This document shows positions 1 through 9,300 of a DNA stretch of 30,775 nucleotides, one piece after another. Location of the stretch: NCBI GenBank assembly GCA_017631705.1, contig JAGBSU010000190.1, forward strand, positions 1 through 30,775, read 5' to 3'. Below the pieces are notes generated by a model. The model was not told the DNA's origin, did no database searches, and was given only the letters and a program-made list of their open reading frames with translations. The DNA comes from Clostridia bacterium. GTDB lineage: Bacteria; Bacillota; Clostridia; Oscillospirales; Acutalibacteraceae. The translations under genes and the position numbers were made by a program. Each line of letters starts with the position of its first letter. Position 1 is the first letter of the stretch.

Positions 1-654
1 CGATAATTGCGCTATCAATTCCTTTACCTCTTGCCGATGCGTTTTCCCATCAACCGGACATCGCGACGGCAGTACCGGTAATTGATTTTTTCTGACAAAC
101 GCTTCGATTTCCCGTTCTTTCAAAAAAATCAGCGGACGAATTAGCGTAACATCGGAACGGTCTAAATAGCTTTTCGGCGAAAAACAACCGAGCGTTCCGC
201 CGGACAACAAATTCATCAGTACCGTTTGTGCCGCATCGTCTTGATGATGCCCCAACGCTACCGTATGACATCCCGCCTCGACAGCCAAGCGATGCAGTGT
301 CCCCCGACGCAATCGCGCACACATACTGCACGGCATTTCATTAGCGGTAATGTGCTGTTGTACCGCCTCCCACAATTGTGTACGCTTTACGATGTACGGC
401 ACATTGAGTTGTTCACACAATGCAGCAAGTTTTGTGTAATCGCCTTGCTCGCCATTAAAGCACGGATCAACCGTGATGGCTGTCAAGGAAAAAGGGTGTG
501 GATAAAACCGTCGCAGTTGTGCCAACAACACAAGTAGCGCCACACTGTCTTTTCCGCCCGAAACTCCCACCGCCACGTTGTCACCGGCTTGTATCATGCG
601 GTAGGTATCCACCGCCGCCCGAAACGGCGACAACAAGTCGTGTTTCTCCGCCAT
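1..654 (-). CDS. TtcA-family tRNA cytidine(32) 2-thiolation-like PP-loop ATPase (3' end cut by window edge)
   Basis: The 218 visible residues form an N-type PP-loop ATPase that activates a tRNA base for sulfur insertion. The PP-loop SGGKDS is at residues 32-37 and GHHQDD at 135-140. The TtcA hallmark CSMCARLRRG gives a Cys pair at 109/112, and a third Cys lies at 199 (SRCP). In TtcA these three Cys hold an Fe-S cluster. Together they favour the TtcA/YdaO group over TilS, which lacks the CxxC. The ATG at 654 lies just downstream of the ftsZ terminator. The reading frame is still open at base 1, so the C-terminus is missing. The exact modification (s2C32 or another thiolation) cannot be read from the sequence. 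Confidence 0.82.
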   Translation of the reverse strand, partial: MAEKHDLLSPFRAAVDTYRMIQAGDNVAVGVSGGKDSVALLVLLAQLRRFYPHPFSLTAITVDPCFNGEQGDYTKLAALCEQLNVPYIVKRTQLWEAVQQHITANEMPCSMCARLRRGTLHRLAVEAGCHTVALGHHQDDAAQTVLMNLLSGGTLGCFSPKSYLDRSDVTLIRPLIFLKEREIEAFVRKNQLPVLPSRCPVDGKTHRQEVKELIAQLS

Positions 655-684
655 GTTTTCACCTCTTATATCAAACTAAAACAA

Positions 685-713
685 TACGGCGGGAAGCGTT
701 GCTTCCCGCCGTA
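685..713 (-). terminator. Rho-independent terminator after ftsZ
   Basis: There is a perfect 13-bp inverted repeat (685-697 with 701-713) and a 3-base loop. On the minus strand it is followed by a T-rich tail (TTGTTTTAGTTT). It lies between the ftsZ stop and the start of the TtcA-like gene, so it should separate the two transcripts at least partly. Confidence 0.85.
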
Positions 714-724
714 AAACAGTTTAT

Positions 725-1786
725 TTATTGCGGTCTTCTGCGGAACATATCCAACAATTCGCTGTCGTCGTAATCGCTGGAATCGGTGCCGCCTTTTCCG
801 TCTTCCGTGGGTGGAACGTAGGAACCGTCACCGGAGAAACCAGTGGCAATCAACGTGATGCACAAGGAATCGTCCATATCCTCATTAAAGGTAAGACCCC
901 AAATGATGTTGGCATCGGGATGTGCCGCATCGGAAATCAAGTTGCAAGCCACATCCACGTCTTCCAACGGGATATCCGGCGAAGCCGTCACGTTAATAAT
1001 CAAGCCGCGAGCACCGTTGATGGTGGTTTCGAGCAACGGGCTGGCAATAGCTGCACGAGCCGCTGCTTCGGCTTTATCTTTTCCTTCGGCACGACCGATA
1101 CCCATGTGAGCATGGCCGGCATCTTTCATAACCGCGGTAACATCGGCAAAGTCGAGGTTAATTGCTGCTTCGGCAGTAATCAATTCCGAAATGGATTGTA
1201 CGCCTTGACGCAACATGCTGTCTGCTTCTTGGAACGCATTTGCCAAGGTGATGCGTTGTTCGCTGACCAATTTCAAGCGCTCGTTGGGGATAACCACCAA
1301 GCTATCCACATGCTCACGCAACACAGCAATACCGTTTTCTGCTTGCTCCATACGGCGGCGTCCCTCAAATGCAAAGGGTTTGGTAACAATACCCACCGTG
1401 AGAATGCCCATATCACGAGCAATCTCCGCGACAACAGGAGCCGCACCGGTACCGGTACCGCCACCCATGCCGGCTGTGATAAACACCATGTCGGTACCTT
1501 TAAGAGCGGCTGTGATTTCGTCACGGCTCTCTTCGGCGGCACGCTGACCCTTTTCAGGGCTGGCACCGGCACCCATACCACGGGTTAATTTTTCACCGAT
1601 TTGTAATTTTTGTGTTGCTTGCGAACGCAACAAGGCTTGATGGTCTGTGTTAATGGCAATAAATTCTACGCCCTTAATTCCGGCAGAAATCATGCGGTTT
1701 ACAGCATTTCCGCCGCCACCACCGACACCGATTACTTTAATTTGAACGCCGGTATCCAAGACCTCATCTTCGTATTCAAAGCCCAT
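725..1786 (-). CDS. ftsZ: Cell division GTPase FtsZ
   Basis: Tubulin-like GTPase that polymerises into the Z ring at midcell. GGGGGN is at residues 22-27, the tubulin signature GGGTGTG at 108-114, and the T7 catalytic loop NLDFADV at 210-216. The globular core ends near residue 317. A very short linker (about 318-340) leads to an acidic-then-basic C-terminal tail ([11 protein letters not shown]). At 353 residues it is shorter than most Firmicute FtsZ proteins, which are about 380. The ATG at 1786 is preceded by an AGGAGG site, and a consensus promoter lies about 80 bases upstream. ftsQ lies directly upstream on the same strand. No ftsA is present between them. Confidence 0.98.
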   Translation of the reverse strand: MGFEYEDEVLDTGVQIKVIGVGGGGGNAVNRMISAGIKGVEFIAINTDHQALLRSQATQKLQIGEKLTRGMGAGASPEKGQRAAEESRDEITAALKGTDMVFITAGMGGGTGTGAAPVVAEIARDMGILTVGIVTKPFAFEGRRRMEQAENGIAVLREHVDSLVVIPNERLKLVSEQRITLANAFQEADSMLRQGVQSISELITAEAAINLDFADVTAVMKDAGHAHMGIGRAEGKDKAEAAARAAIASPLLETTINGARGLIINVTASPDIPLEDVDVACNLISDAAHPDANIIWGLTFNEDMDDSLCITLIATGFSGDGSYVPPTEDGKGGTDSSDYDDSELLDMFRRRPQ

Positions 1787-1863
1787 GGAACTTCCTCCTA
1801 CCTTTTATTTCTCAGCTGAAACTGTTTGTTGAAAAGGATTTTTCTAATAATTTAGTATATTAC

Positions 1864-1892
1864 ATTATACCTTTTCTATTCTATCATGTCAA
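1864..1892 (-). promoter_or_regulatory. Sigma-A-type promoter of ftsZ
   Basis: On the minus strand, TTGACA (1892-1887) and TATAAT (1869-1864) are separated by 17 bases. Both hexamers match consensus exactly. The promoter sits in the 149-base gap between ftsQ and ftsZ, so ftsZ can be transcribed without ftsQ. Confidence 0.85.
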
Positions 1893-1935
1893 CCCTATGA
1901 TTTCAACAGTATTTTATAAAATTTTTTGGTGTTTT

Positions 1936-2910
1936 TTAACGATTTTGTGAAGTCGTTGTCGTTTGCGAGGGTTTTGTCGAAGACCCGGCGCCATTTGATG
2001 TCGTTGTCGACGTGTTGTCTTCCTCTTCTTGCTTTTTGTCTTCCTCTTCTTTTTCTAACAACGACGACGGCGTGAAAATAACCGTCGGTGCTTCCACCGT
2101 ACTATCGGAATATAAACTGACATTCAACAGACCGGTTACAGTTTCTCCGTGGCGTGCAAGCACTTTCGGTAGCGTGCTTGCTACCACCGCCACCTCATAA
2201 CTCAAGTTGGAATCGTTGCCCATCGCAATGGTGATTTGATTCTTCCAATTTAATCGAATGTCGTTGGGATTGCTCATATCAATGACACCGACACCGTCGA
2301 TTTTATACTGCTCCAATGCCACACTCAATTGCTTGGCTATCGACAAACTGCGTTCGCTCAGCATAGGATTCCCCGCTTTGTCGAAAACCACTTCGGCGCC
2401 CTTCAAGTAAACCTTCCTCAGCGGTCGCTCACTGCACAACGGCATAGAAATAATGCCTTTCCCATTATGGTCAACCACCAGCCAAGCACCGCCTTCGGTG
2501 TAAACGGCACCCAATTCGGGAACCTCTTTAATTCGCAAAGTCACTTCACGGCGAAGATTGACACTCACATCAGCAGCTTCCACATACGAAAAAGCTTTTC
2601 GCAATCGCTTGGAAACTTGTCCCTTGCTCACCGAAAAAACACTTTGTCCCTCGGCAAGTCCGCTGACACCTAACAGAGCCTCTGTGTCGTATCGGGTATT
2701 CCCCTCTACCGTAATACGGGTAATTCCCAACATGTTTTTCTTCTTTTCTTCTGTTTCGGCATCGTTACCAAATGCCGCCGGGAACAGAACGATTATCAGT
2801 ACCAACAACAAAACATTCAATATCGAAAGCACGGCAAACAGCCGGAAGCGTATTTTTTTCTGCTTCTGGCTGTTTTTACGACGTGTCTTTTTTGGTGACC
2901 GTTGCTTCAT
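1936..2910 (-). CDS. ftsQ: Cell division protein FtsQ/DivIB (POTRA domain)
   Basis: Bitopic division protein that scaffolds FtsB/FtsL (DivIC/FtsL) at the septum. A basic N-terminus is followed by one membrane segment at about residues 23-44. A POTRA domain begins near ITRITVEGNTRYD, and a FtsQ/DivIB beta domain follows. The last 40 or so residues are a low-complexity Glu/Lys then Ser/Thr tail. The frame could open at GTG 2916, but an AGGAG directly abuts that GTG and sits 6 bases from the ATG at 2910, so I choose 2910 (324 residues). It lies 22 bases downstream of citrate synthase and is probably co-transcribed with it. Function is inferred from domain order, since FtsQ is poorly conserved in sequence. 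Confidence 0.9.
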   Translation of the reverse strand: MKQRSPKKTRRKNSQKQKKIRFRLFAVLSILNVLLLVLIIVLFPAAFGNDAETEEKKKNMLGITRITVEGNTRYDTEALLGVSGLAEGQSVFSVSKGQVSKRLRKAFSYVEAADVSVNLRREVTLRIKEVPELGAVYTEGGAWLVVDHNGKGIISMPLCSERPLRKVYLKGAEVVFDKAGNPMLSERSLSIAKQLSVALEQYKIDGVGVIDMSNPNDIRLNWKNQITIAMGNDSNLSYEVAVVASTLPKVLARHGETVTGLLNVSLYSDSTVEAPTVIFTPSSLLEKEEEDKKQEEEDNTSTTTSNGAGSSTKPSQTTTTSQNR

Positions 2911-2932
2911 ACCCACTCCTGCTTTTGGCGTG

Positions 2933-4285
2933 TTATCGTTCTTGTAGCGGTGTATACTCTTTTGCTTTGCTAAACGGCTTGTACGCCGGACGGATAATCC
3001 GCCCTCCTGTCAGCATTTCCTCGATACGGTGAGCGCACCATCCGCTGATTCGCGCCACCGCAAACAACGGGGTAAACAATTCTTCCGGAATACTGAGCGA
3101 ACGGTATACCAAACCGGAATACATGTCAACGTTTGCACAAACCGCTTTGTCAATACCGCGTACCTTTGCCATCAACTCCGGCGTTAATTTTTCCACGGTT
3201 TCCAACAAGTGGAACTCTTCTCCGTAACCGCGATCGTACGCCATGCGTTTTGCCTCTTGTTTCAACAAAACCGCACGCGGGTCGGACAAGGTATACACCG
3301 CATGGCCCATACCGTAAATAAGACCCGAACCGTCGTTCGCTTCACGCTTCAAAATTTTGGTCAGATACGCAGCAACCTCGTCCTCGTCATCCCAATTACT
3401 GACGTGCGCCTTGATATCTTCCAACATCTCTATAACTTTCATGTTCGCGCCACCGTGACGCGGACCCTTCAATGAACCGATTGCCGCGGCAATTGCCGAA
3501 TACGTATCCGTACCCGAAGATGCCAACACGCGCGTAGCAAAAGCAGAGTTGTTACCGCCGCCGTGTTCAGCATGCAACATCAAACATAAGTCCAACAACT
3601 TGGCTTCCTCGTCGGTGTATTTACCACCGGAACGAATGGTACGAAGCACCGTTTCCGAAGTTGAAAGACCCGGCAACAACGGACGAATCGACATGGTTTT
3701 GTTGTCGTAATGACGACGTTTTACTTGATAAGCATATCCCAAAATCGTCGGCAACATGGCAATCAACTCGATGCATTGACGCAACATGTTTTCCAAATCG
3801 GTCGCTTCCGGATTGTCATCGTAAGAATACAGTGCGAGCACCGACCGCGACAACTTATTCATGATATTCGGCGAAGGTGCTTTAATAATCATATCCTCGG
3901 CAAAATACCCCGGCAGTTCCCGATTTTCCGCTAACAACTTGCTGAAATCCGCCAATTGCTCTGCCGTAGGTAACACACCGAACAACAACAAAAACACGAC
4001 CTCTTCAAACCCAAAACGGCCTTGTCCGTGGCTGCCCGCTACCAAATCTTCAATATTATATCCGCGATATGTAAGCGCACCCTTGTCGGGACATTTTTCG
4101 CCCTCGGACAACACGTAGCCGTGTACGTTACAAATGCGCGTTATTCCCGCCACTACACCGGTGCCGTCTGCGTTACGCAACCCGCGTTTTATATCACCAC
4201 CGGCATATTTTTCTACCGAAACGTAGTTATTTTCTCTAACGTGTTCGCATAAACTTTTAAAAATTTCCTTTTTCTCTGAAAACAT
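2933..4285 (-). CDS. gltA: Citrate synthase (citrate/2-methylcitrate synthase family)
   Basis: Condenses oxaloacetate with acetyl-CoA to give citrate, here probably feeding 2-oxoglutarate and glutamate synthesis in an anaerobe. It has 450 residues. The catalytic set is visible: His in LHAEHGGGNNSAF (about 238), His in YGMGHAVYTLSDPRA (about 327) and Asp in NVDMYSGLVY. The C-terminus has the usual GGRIIRPAY substrate-binding stretch. The N-terminus carries about 40 extra residues compared with short bacterial forms. A consensus promoter lies just upstream. A 2-methylcitrate role cannot be excluded, but no prp genes are nearby. Its position before ftsQ is unusual. Confidence 0.95.
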   Translation of the reverse strand: MFSEKKEIFKSLCEHVRENNYVSVEKYAGGDIKRGLRNADGTGVVAGITRICNVHGYVLSEGEKCPDKGALTYRGYNIEDLVAGSHGQGRFGFEEVVFLLLFGVLPTAEQLADFSKLLAENRELPGYFAEDMIIKAPSPNIMNKLSRSVLALYSYDDNPEATDLENMLRQCIELIAMLPTILGYAYQVKRRHYDNKTMSIRPLLPGLSTSETVLRTIRSGGKYTDEEAKLLDLCLMLHAEHGGGNNSAFATRVLASSGTDTYSAIAAAIGSLKGPRHGGANMKVIEMLEDIKAHVSNWDDEDEVAAYLTKILKREANDGSGLIYGMGHAVYTLSDPRAVLLKQEAKRMAYDRGYGEEFHLLETVEKLTPELMAKVRGIDKAVCANVDMYSGLVYRSLSIPEELFTPLFAVARISGWCAHRIEEMLTGGRIIRPAYKPFSKAKEYTPLQER

Positions 4286-4314
4286 GACTTTGCCCCTTTT
4301 CGATAGTACTATTC

Positions 4315-4344
4315 ATTATACTTTATCTGTTGCGGTCTTGTCAA
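4315..4344 (-). promoter_or_regulatory. Sigma-A-type promoter of citrate synthase
   Basis: Minus-strand TTGACA (4344-4339) and TATAAT (4320-4315) with an 18-base spacer, about 30 bases before the ATG. The rest of the 198-base divergent gap before the plus-strand gene at 4484 is AT-rich, and I see no convincing promoter for that gene in it. Confidence 0.8.
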
Positions 4345-4483
4345 CACCCCAAATCGTCAAAATTCCAAAAAACGCAATTTTATCATCTCAAAATTGCATA
4401 TTTTACCAAAAGTTTCCGCATTCTCTGCTTTTTTTGCAGTTTTGTTTTCCTTTTTTATCATTTTTTTGCAAGAGGTGGCTTTT

Positions 4484-5467
4484 ATGAAAACCTATACCTT
4501 ACTTTCCTTGTTGTGCTATTTCTTATTGTCAGTTCTCCCACTTCCGCTACTAAAAACACCAGTGGCGGCCAAGCCTCCCGAAGAAAAAATCGAGACAAGC
4601 ACAAGCACCGAAAAAGCCGAGGAAAAGGAACCCGTATCGGAGATGTTTAAAGTGTTGGACACCGGCGGCAACGCTTTGTATTCTTTTACACAACGTGATT
4701 TTTTGATTTACACGGTTGCCGCCGAAATGCCCGCATCCTATCCTACCGAAGCGTTAAAAGCGCAAGCGGTTGCTTCTTACACGTATTTCACCTATGAAAA
4801 ACAAAAAAACACCGGTAACAGTGCTTTGCAAGGGGCAGATTTTTCCTCTGTCCCCAACTCATTCCCCACCACCTACTCGCCCGAAGGACTAAAAAAACTA
4901 TGGGGCGAACAATACGACACCTATCTTCAAAAAATCGCCGCGGCTGTCGATACCGTTTTGGGAGAACGGCTACTATATAACAACCAACCGATTTTTGCCG
5001 CCTATCACAGTTGTAATTGGGGACGGACCGAAAGTTCAGCCGTCGTGTGGGGCACCGATTTCCCCTATCTACAATCGGTAGCCAGCGGCGGCGATTCCCT
5101 GTCACCGCGTGCTACGGCTTCCGTTACCGTACCCGACAACCAATTTGCCGCCGCCTTCCCAAAACTTTCCCTTGCCGACAATGCTGACACTTGGATTGCC
5201 GGCACACCGACGCTTTCTCCTGCCGGCTCGGTTGTCAGCCTATCTATCGGCGGCACCGCCGTTTCCGGCAAAGCAATACGCGAAGCCTTTTCGCTGCCAT
5301 CAACCTGCTTTACCGTGTCGCATACAAAAGACGGTTTTGTGTTTTCCGTCAAAGGTTACGGTCACGGTGTCGGTATGAGTCAATTCGGTGCCAAGGTCAT
5401 GGCAGAACAAGGACTTTCTTACAAGGAAATTTTGCACCACTATTATACCGGTGTCACACTTGCTTAG
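4484..5467 (+). CDS. spoIID: SpoIID/LytB-domain protein, probable peptidoglycan lytic transglycosylase
   Basis: SpoIID cleaves glycan strands during engulfment in endospore formers. The family also includes LytB-type wall enzymes. The 327-residue product has a hydrophobic N-terminal segment (residues 5-23, signal anchor) and a Glu/Lys/Thr-rich stretch to about 52. The SpoIID core follows: the catalytic Glu is in VAAEMPASYPTEALKAQAVA (about residue 81), and the C-terminus has GYGHGVGMSQFGA and HHYYTGV. The frame is open from 4394, but the ATG at 4484 has an AGAGGTGG site 5 bases upstream and starts right before the membrane segment. No other sporulation gene lies nearby, so a general wall-remodelling role is also possible. 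Confidence 0.9.
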   Translation: MKTYTLLSLLCYFLLSVLPLPLLKTPVAAKPPEEKIETSTSTEKAEEKEPVSEMFKVLDTGGNALYSFTQRDFLIYTVAAEMPASYPTEALKAQAVASYTYFTYEKQKNTGNSALQGADFSSVPNSFPTTYSPEGLKKLWGEQYDTYLQKIAAAVDTVLGERLLYNNQPIFAAYHSCNWGRTESSAVVWGTDFPYLQSVASGGDSLSPRATASVTVPDNQFAAAFPKLSLADNADTWIAGTPTLSPAGSVVSLSIGGTAVSGKAIREAFSLPSTCFTVSHTKDGFVFSVKGYGHGVGMSQFGAKVMAEQGLSYKEILHHYYTGVTLA

Positions 5468-6170
5468 AGCGTACCTTTAACAGTAGTTTTTCTATCCAAC
5501 CTTTTTTGAATTTCAGTGAAACATATCCAACCAGAGAAATCACCAGTGCTCCAAACGCATCCACCATCAAATCCTCCATGGTATCCGCAACCGCCGACCG
5601 ACCGAGCAATGGCGTTCCGTCGCTAAGCGAATGTTTTTGCATGTTCATTTGCAAAACACCGTCGGCTACAAACTCGTAGATTTCCCACACCACATCTACT
5701 GCCATCGCAAAAGAAAAGGCAAAAATCGCAACAAACACCGGACTGAGTGTCACGGGAACGCGGTCACTTTTGTTCAAAAGACTTAATACCGAAAACCCTA
5801 ATGCACCCAAAGCCACACCGCTGAAGGTGTGTAAAATGGTATCCCACCGCGGAATTAAATAATAAAAACCGCGTACCTCGCCCAAATAAATGGCACAGTA
5901 CAAAAAAACAACATATAAAATCATCATACCCGACGGGATTTCCAAACCCCATTTGCGGTTTAACCATTTCGGCAGCAGCATCGCCGCAATACCGAGCAAA
6001 CATTGCAACAACATCAACACATAGTCACTTTTAAGGCGTATATATCCTTCGGTCGGTATCGACGGTGCTTTCCACATAGAAATACCAACCACCACCGCCG
6101 ACGATACCATTGTGACAAACACGACGATGGAAATAACCGTTTGCCACGGTATCTTTCTTTTTTCTTTCAC
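5454..6170 (-). CDS. Multi-pass membrane protein, YjdF/DUF2238-like
   Basis: A 238-residue protein with a short basic N-terminus and about six hydrophobic segments. Conserved-looking blocks are IPRWDTILHTFSGVALG, VVWEIYEFVADG, and the spaced DTMEDLMVDAFGAL near the C-terminus. These resemble the YjdF/DUF2238 inner-membrane family, whose function is unknown. It starts with GTG at 6170 behind a GGGAGG site. Its stop codon lies inside the last 14 bases of the convergent SpoIID gene. No partner gene is visible. Family membership is from memory of motifs, not a search. Confidence 0.65.
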   Translation of the reverse strand: MKEKRKIPWQTVISIVVFVTMVSSAVVVGISMWKAPSIPTEGYIRLKSDYVLMLLQCLLGIAAMLLPKWLNRKWGLEIPSGMMILYVVFLYCAIYLGEVRGFYYLIPRWDTILHTFSGVALGALGFSVLSLLNKSDRVPVTLSPVFVAIFAFSFAMAVDVVWEIYEFVADGVLQMNMQKHSLSDGTPLLGRSAVADTMEDLMVDAFGALVISLVGYVSLKFKKGWIEKLLLKVRSKQV

Positions 6171-6201
6171 AAAGCCTGCCTCCCATCCATACTATTATAT
6201 A

Positions 6202-6229
6202 AGTATACACCACAAAAAACCCCGTTCAA
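6202..6229 (-). promoter_or_regulatory. Promoter of the YjdF-like gene
   Basis: Minus-strand TTGAAC (6229-6224) and TATACT (6207-6202) with a 16-base spacer, about 30 bases before the GTG start. A second TATAAT overlaps just downstream. Confidence 0.6.
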
Positions 6230-6291
6230 CGGCAAAATTGTAAATTTTTACACATCGGCATGCTGTCCCCCCGAAAATTACAACAATAGCA

Positions 6292-6330
6292 AAATCGGGC
6301 ATTCGAAGAATTTCGGATGCCCGATTTTTT
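6292..6330 (+). terminator. Strong hairpin terminator on the plus strand
   Basis: An 11-bp outer stem (6292-6302 with 6317-6327) continues through a G-U pair into a further 4-bp stem and a GAAT loop. It is followed on the plus strand by six T. On the minus strand the G-U becomes an A-C mismatch and the T tail is only four bases, so the plus orientation is favoured. The only plus-strand gene upstream is spoIID, 800 bases away. Confidence 0.7.
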
Positions 6331-6336
6331 GTTTGT

Positions 6337-6376
6337 AAAAAACCGCGCCTCAACAGGCATCTGTTGGGGCGCGGTT
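6337..6376 (-). terminator. Rho-independent terminator of the pyruvate:ferredoxin oxidoreductase gene
   Basis: A GC-rich 16-position stem (6341-6356 with 6361-6376) has a GCAT loop and one A-C mismatch on the minus strand. It is followed on the minus strand by six T. It begins 19 bases after the oxidoreductase stop codon. Confidence 0.85.
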
Positions 6377-6394
6377 CCTTTGTTTTAGTTACCT

Positions 6395-9300
6395 TTATTC
6401 GTTGTAGAGCGCTTGCAATTTGAGCAAGTGGTCATAACGTTTCATCGCGGTTTGTTCGGCTTCCGTGAACAATGCTTCAGCGCGTTCGGGGAAGGAACGA
6501 GTCAGCGAGGAATAACGAGCTTCGTTCATGATAAAGTCACGATAGCTGGTGGTCGGTGCCTTGCTGTCGATAACGAATTTCTTGTCAGCCGCAGGATTGA
6601 AGCGGAACATATTCCAATAGCCGCAATCCACAGCCTTCTTCATTTCGGCTTGGCAGTTCACCATGCCACCCTTGATGCTGTGCATCTCGCAGGGAGCGTA
6701 ACCGATAATGAGCGACGGACCCGGATAGGCTTCGGCTTCGGCAATCGCTTTCACCGTTTGGTTCATATCGGCACCCATGGCGATTTGAGCAACATACACA
6801 TAACCGTAGGACATGGCAATTTCGGCTAAGCTCTTCTTCTCAATGGCTTTACCGGCAGCGGCAAATTGTGCCACTTGACCGATTTGAGATGCCTTGGAAG
6901 CTTGACCACCGGTGTTGGAGTACACTTCGGTATCGAATACCATGATGTTAACATCTTCACCGGAAGCCAACACGTGGTCCACACCACCAAAGCCGATGTC
7001 GTATGCCCAACCGTCACCACCGAAAATCCACACAGATTTCTTAGAGAGGTATTCTCTGTGTTCGTACACGTCTTTTGCCAAATCGCACACGTCGGCGATT
7101 TTTTCTATTTCGGCAACCAGCGCTTTCGTAGCAGCGGTGTTCTTAGCACCGTCGTTAACAGTGTTCAAATATTCTTCCGCAACGGCTTTGAATTCAGCCG
7201 AAGCTTTGTCGGAAGCGGCCATTTCTTGCACTTCGTCAATCAAACGATTGCGAACGGCTTTTTGACCCAAATACATACCGAAGCCATGTTCAGCGTTGTC
7301 TTCAAACAAGGAGTTTGCCCAAGCCGGACCGTGACCGTCTTTGTTAACGGTGTACGGCGAGGTAGCGGCAGGACCGCCCCAGATGGACGAACAACCGGTA
7401 GCATTGGAGATATACATTCTATCACCGAACAATTGCGTAATCAAACGAGCGTACGCGGTTTCGGCACAGCCGGCGCAGGAACCGGAGAATTCTAACAAGG
7501 GTTGTTTGTATTGGCTGCTGATAACGGTGTTACCTTGTACTTCCGGTTTCTCGGAAACCTTTTCAACACAGTAATCAAATACTGCTTGTTGGTCTTCTTG
7601 CGATTCGCGAGAAACCATGGTCAAGGAATTGGTCGGGCAAACGCCAACGCAAACGCCGCAACCCATACAATCCATCGGCGAAACTGCCAAGGTGTAAGTG
7701 TAGTTGGTTTTAATCACCGGTTTCGGTGCTTTTCTCATGTTTGCGGGAGCAGCCGCCACTTCTTCCTCACTCAAAGCGAAGGGTCGAATGGTCGCATGCG
7801 GGCAAACAAAAGCACACTTGTTACATTTGGCACAGGTGTCTTCGTTCCACTCGGGAACCATCACGGCAACGCCGCGTTTTTCGTAAGCGGAAGCGCCTTG
7901 TTCAAACGTACCGTCGGCATGGTCCACAAATGCGGAAACCGGCAACGCGTCACCGTTCATCTTGCCCACAGGTTCCATGATGCTGTCTACCATCTTCACC
8001 AGCTTGGCAGGACCGTTTTTGGCAGGAGCTTCAGCATCGTCTTTTGCTTTTGCCCAAGCGGCAGGAACGTCAATTTTCACAAACGCAGTAGCGCCGGCAT
8101 CAATCGCCTTGTGATTCATTTCCACAATGTCCATACCCTTTTTAGAGTAGGATTTGGTGGCGGCATCTTTCATGTGTTGGATAGCTTCTTCTTGCGGCAT
8201 TACCTTTGCCAAGGTGAAGAAAGCGGATTGCAAAATGGTGTTGGTACGTTTGCCCATACCGATTTGCATTGCCAAGTCAATCGCATTGACGGTATACAAC
8301 TGAATATTGTTTTTGGCAATGTAACGTTTGGCTTCTGCCGGCAAATGGCGTTCTAATTCCTCGGCAGACCATTGGCAGTTAATCATAAACACACCGCCGG
8401 GTTTCACGTCGTTGACCATTTTGTAGCCTTTAACCACATAAGAGGGGTTATGGCAAGCCACGAAGTCGGCTTTGTTGATGTAATACGGACTCTTAATCGG
8501 TTGGTCACCGAAACGCAAGTGCGAAATGGTGATACCGCCGGTTTTCTTAGAGTCGTATTGGAAATATGCTTGCACATATTTGTCGGTGTGGTCACCGATG
8601 ATTTTGATGGAGTTTTTGTTAGCGCCAACGGTACCGTCACCACCCAAGCCCCAGAATTTGCATTCGATGGTGCCTTCGGCAGCGGTGTTGGGAGCTTCTT
8701 TTTCCGGCAACGACAAGTTGGTTACGTCGTCGACGATGCCCAGGGTGAACTGTGCTTTCGGGCATTTTTTCTTCATTTCGCTGTACACGGCAAAAATGCT
8801 GGAAGGAGGAGTGTCCTTCGAACCCAAACCGTAACGGCCGCCGATAACTTTCACTTTGGAGCGACCTTGTGCTGCCAAAGCGGCAACAACGTCCAAGTAA
8901 AGCGGTTCGCCCAAAGCGCCGGGCTCTTTGGTTCTGTCGAGAACAGCGATGGTTTTCGCAGTGGCAGGAATGGCTGCAGCAAAACGTTCTGCCGAGAACG
9001 GACGATACAAACGCACTTTTACCAAACCAACTTTTTCGCCGGCGGCAGTCAGGTAGTCGATAACTTCTTCGGCAACGTCGCAGATGGAGCCCATCGCCAC
9101 AATGACACGGTCAGCATCCGGAGCGCCGTAGTAGTTGAAGAGTTGATAATCGGTACCCAACTTCTCGTTAACTTTGCCCATGTATTCTTCTACGATACCG
9201 GGAACGGCATCGTAATAAGCGTTGCAGGCTTCACGGTGTTGGAAGAAGATATCGCCGTTTTCGTGCGAACCACGCATTACCGGATGTTCCGGATTGAGCG

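Noticed and set aside
728..1588. Plus-strand frame of 286 codons opposite ftsZ
   Set aside because: Antisense shadow of ftsZ; composition is atypical and there is no ribosome binding site.
6171..6291. Small RNA gene ending at the plus-strand terminator at 6292
   Set aside because: No convincing plus-strand promoter or conserved fold could be seen in these 120 bases. Read-through from spoIID explains the terminator equally well.
7502..8356. Plus-strand frame of 284 codons opposite the ferredoxin domain of the oxidoreductase
   Set aside because: Same shadow effect; no motifs and no start signals.
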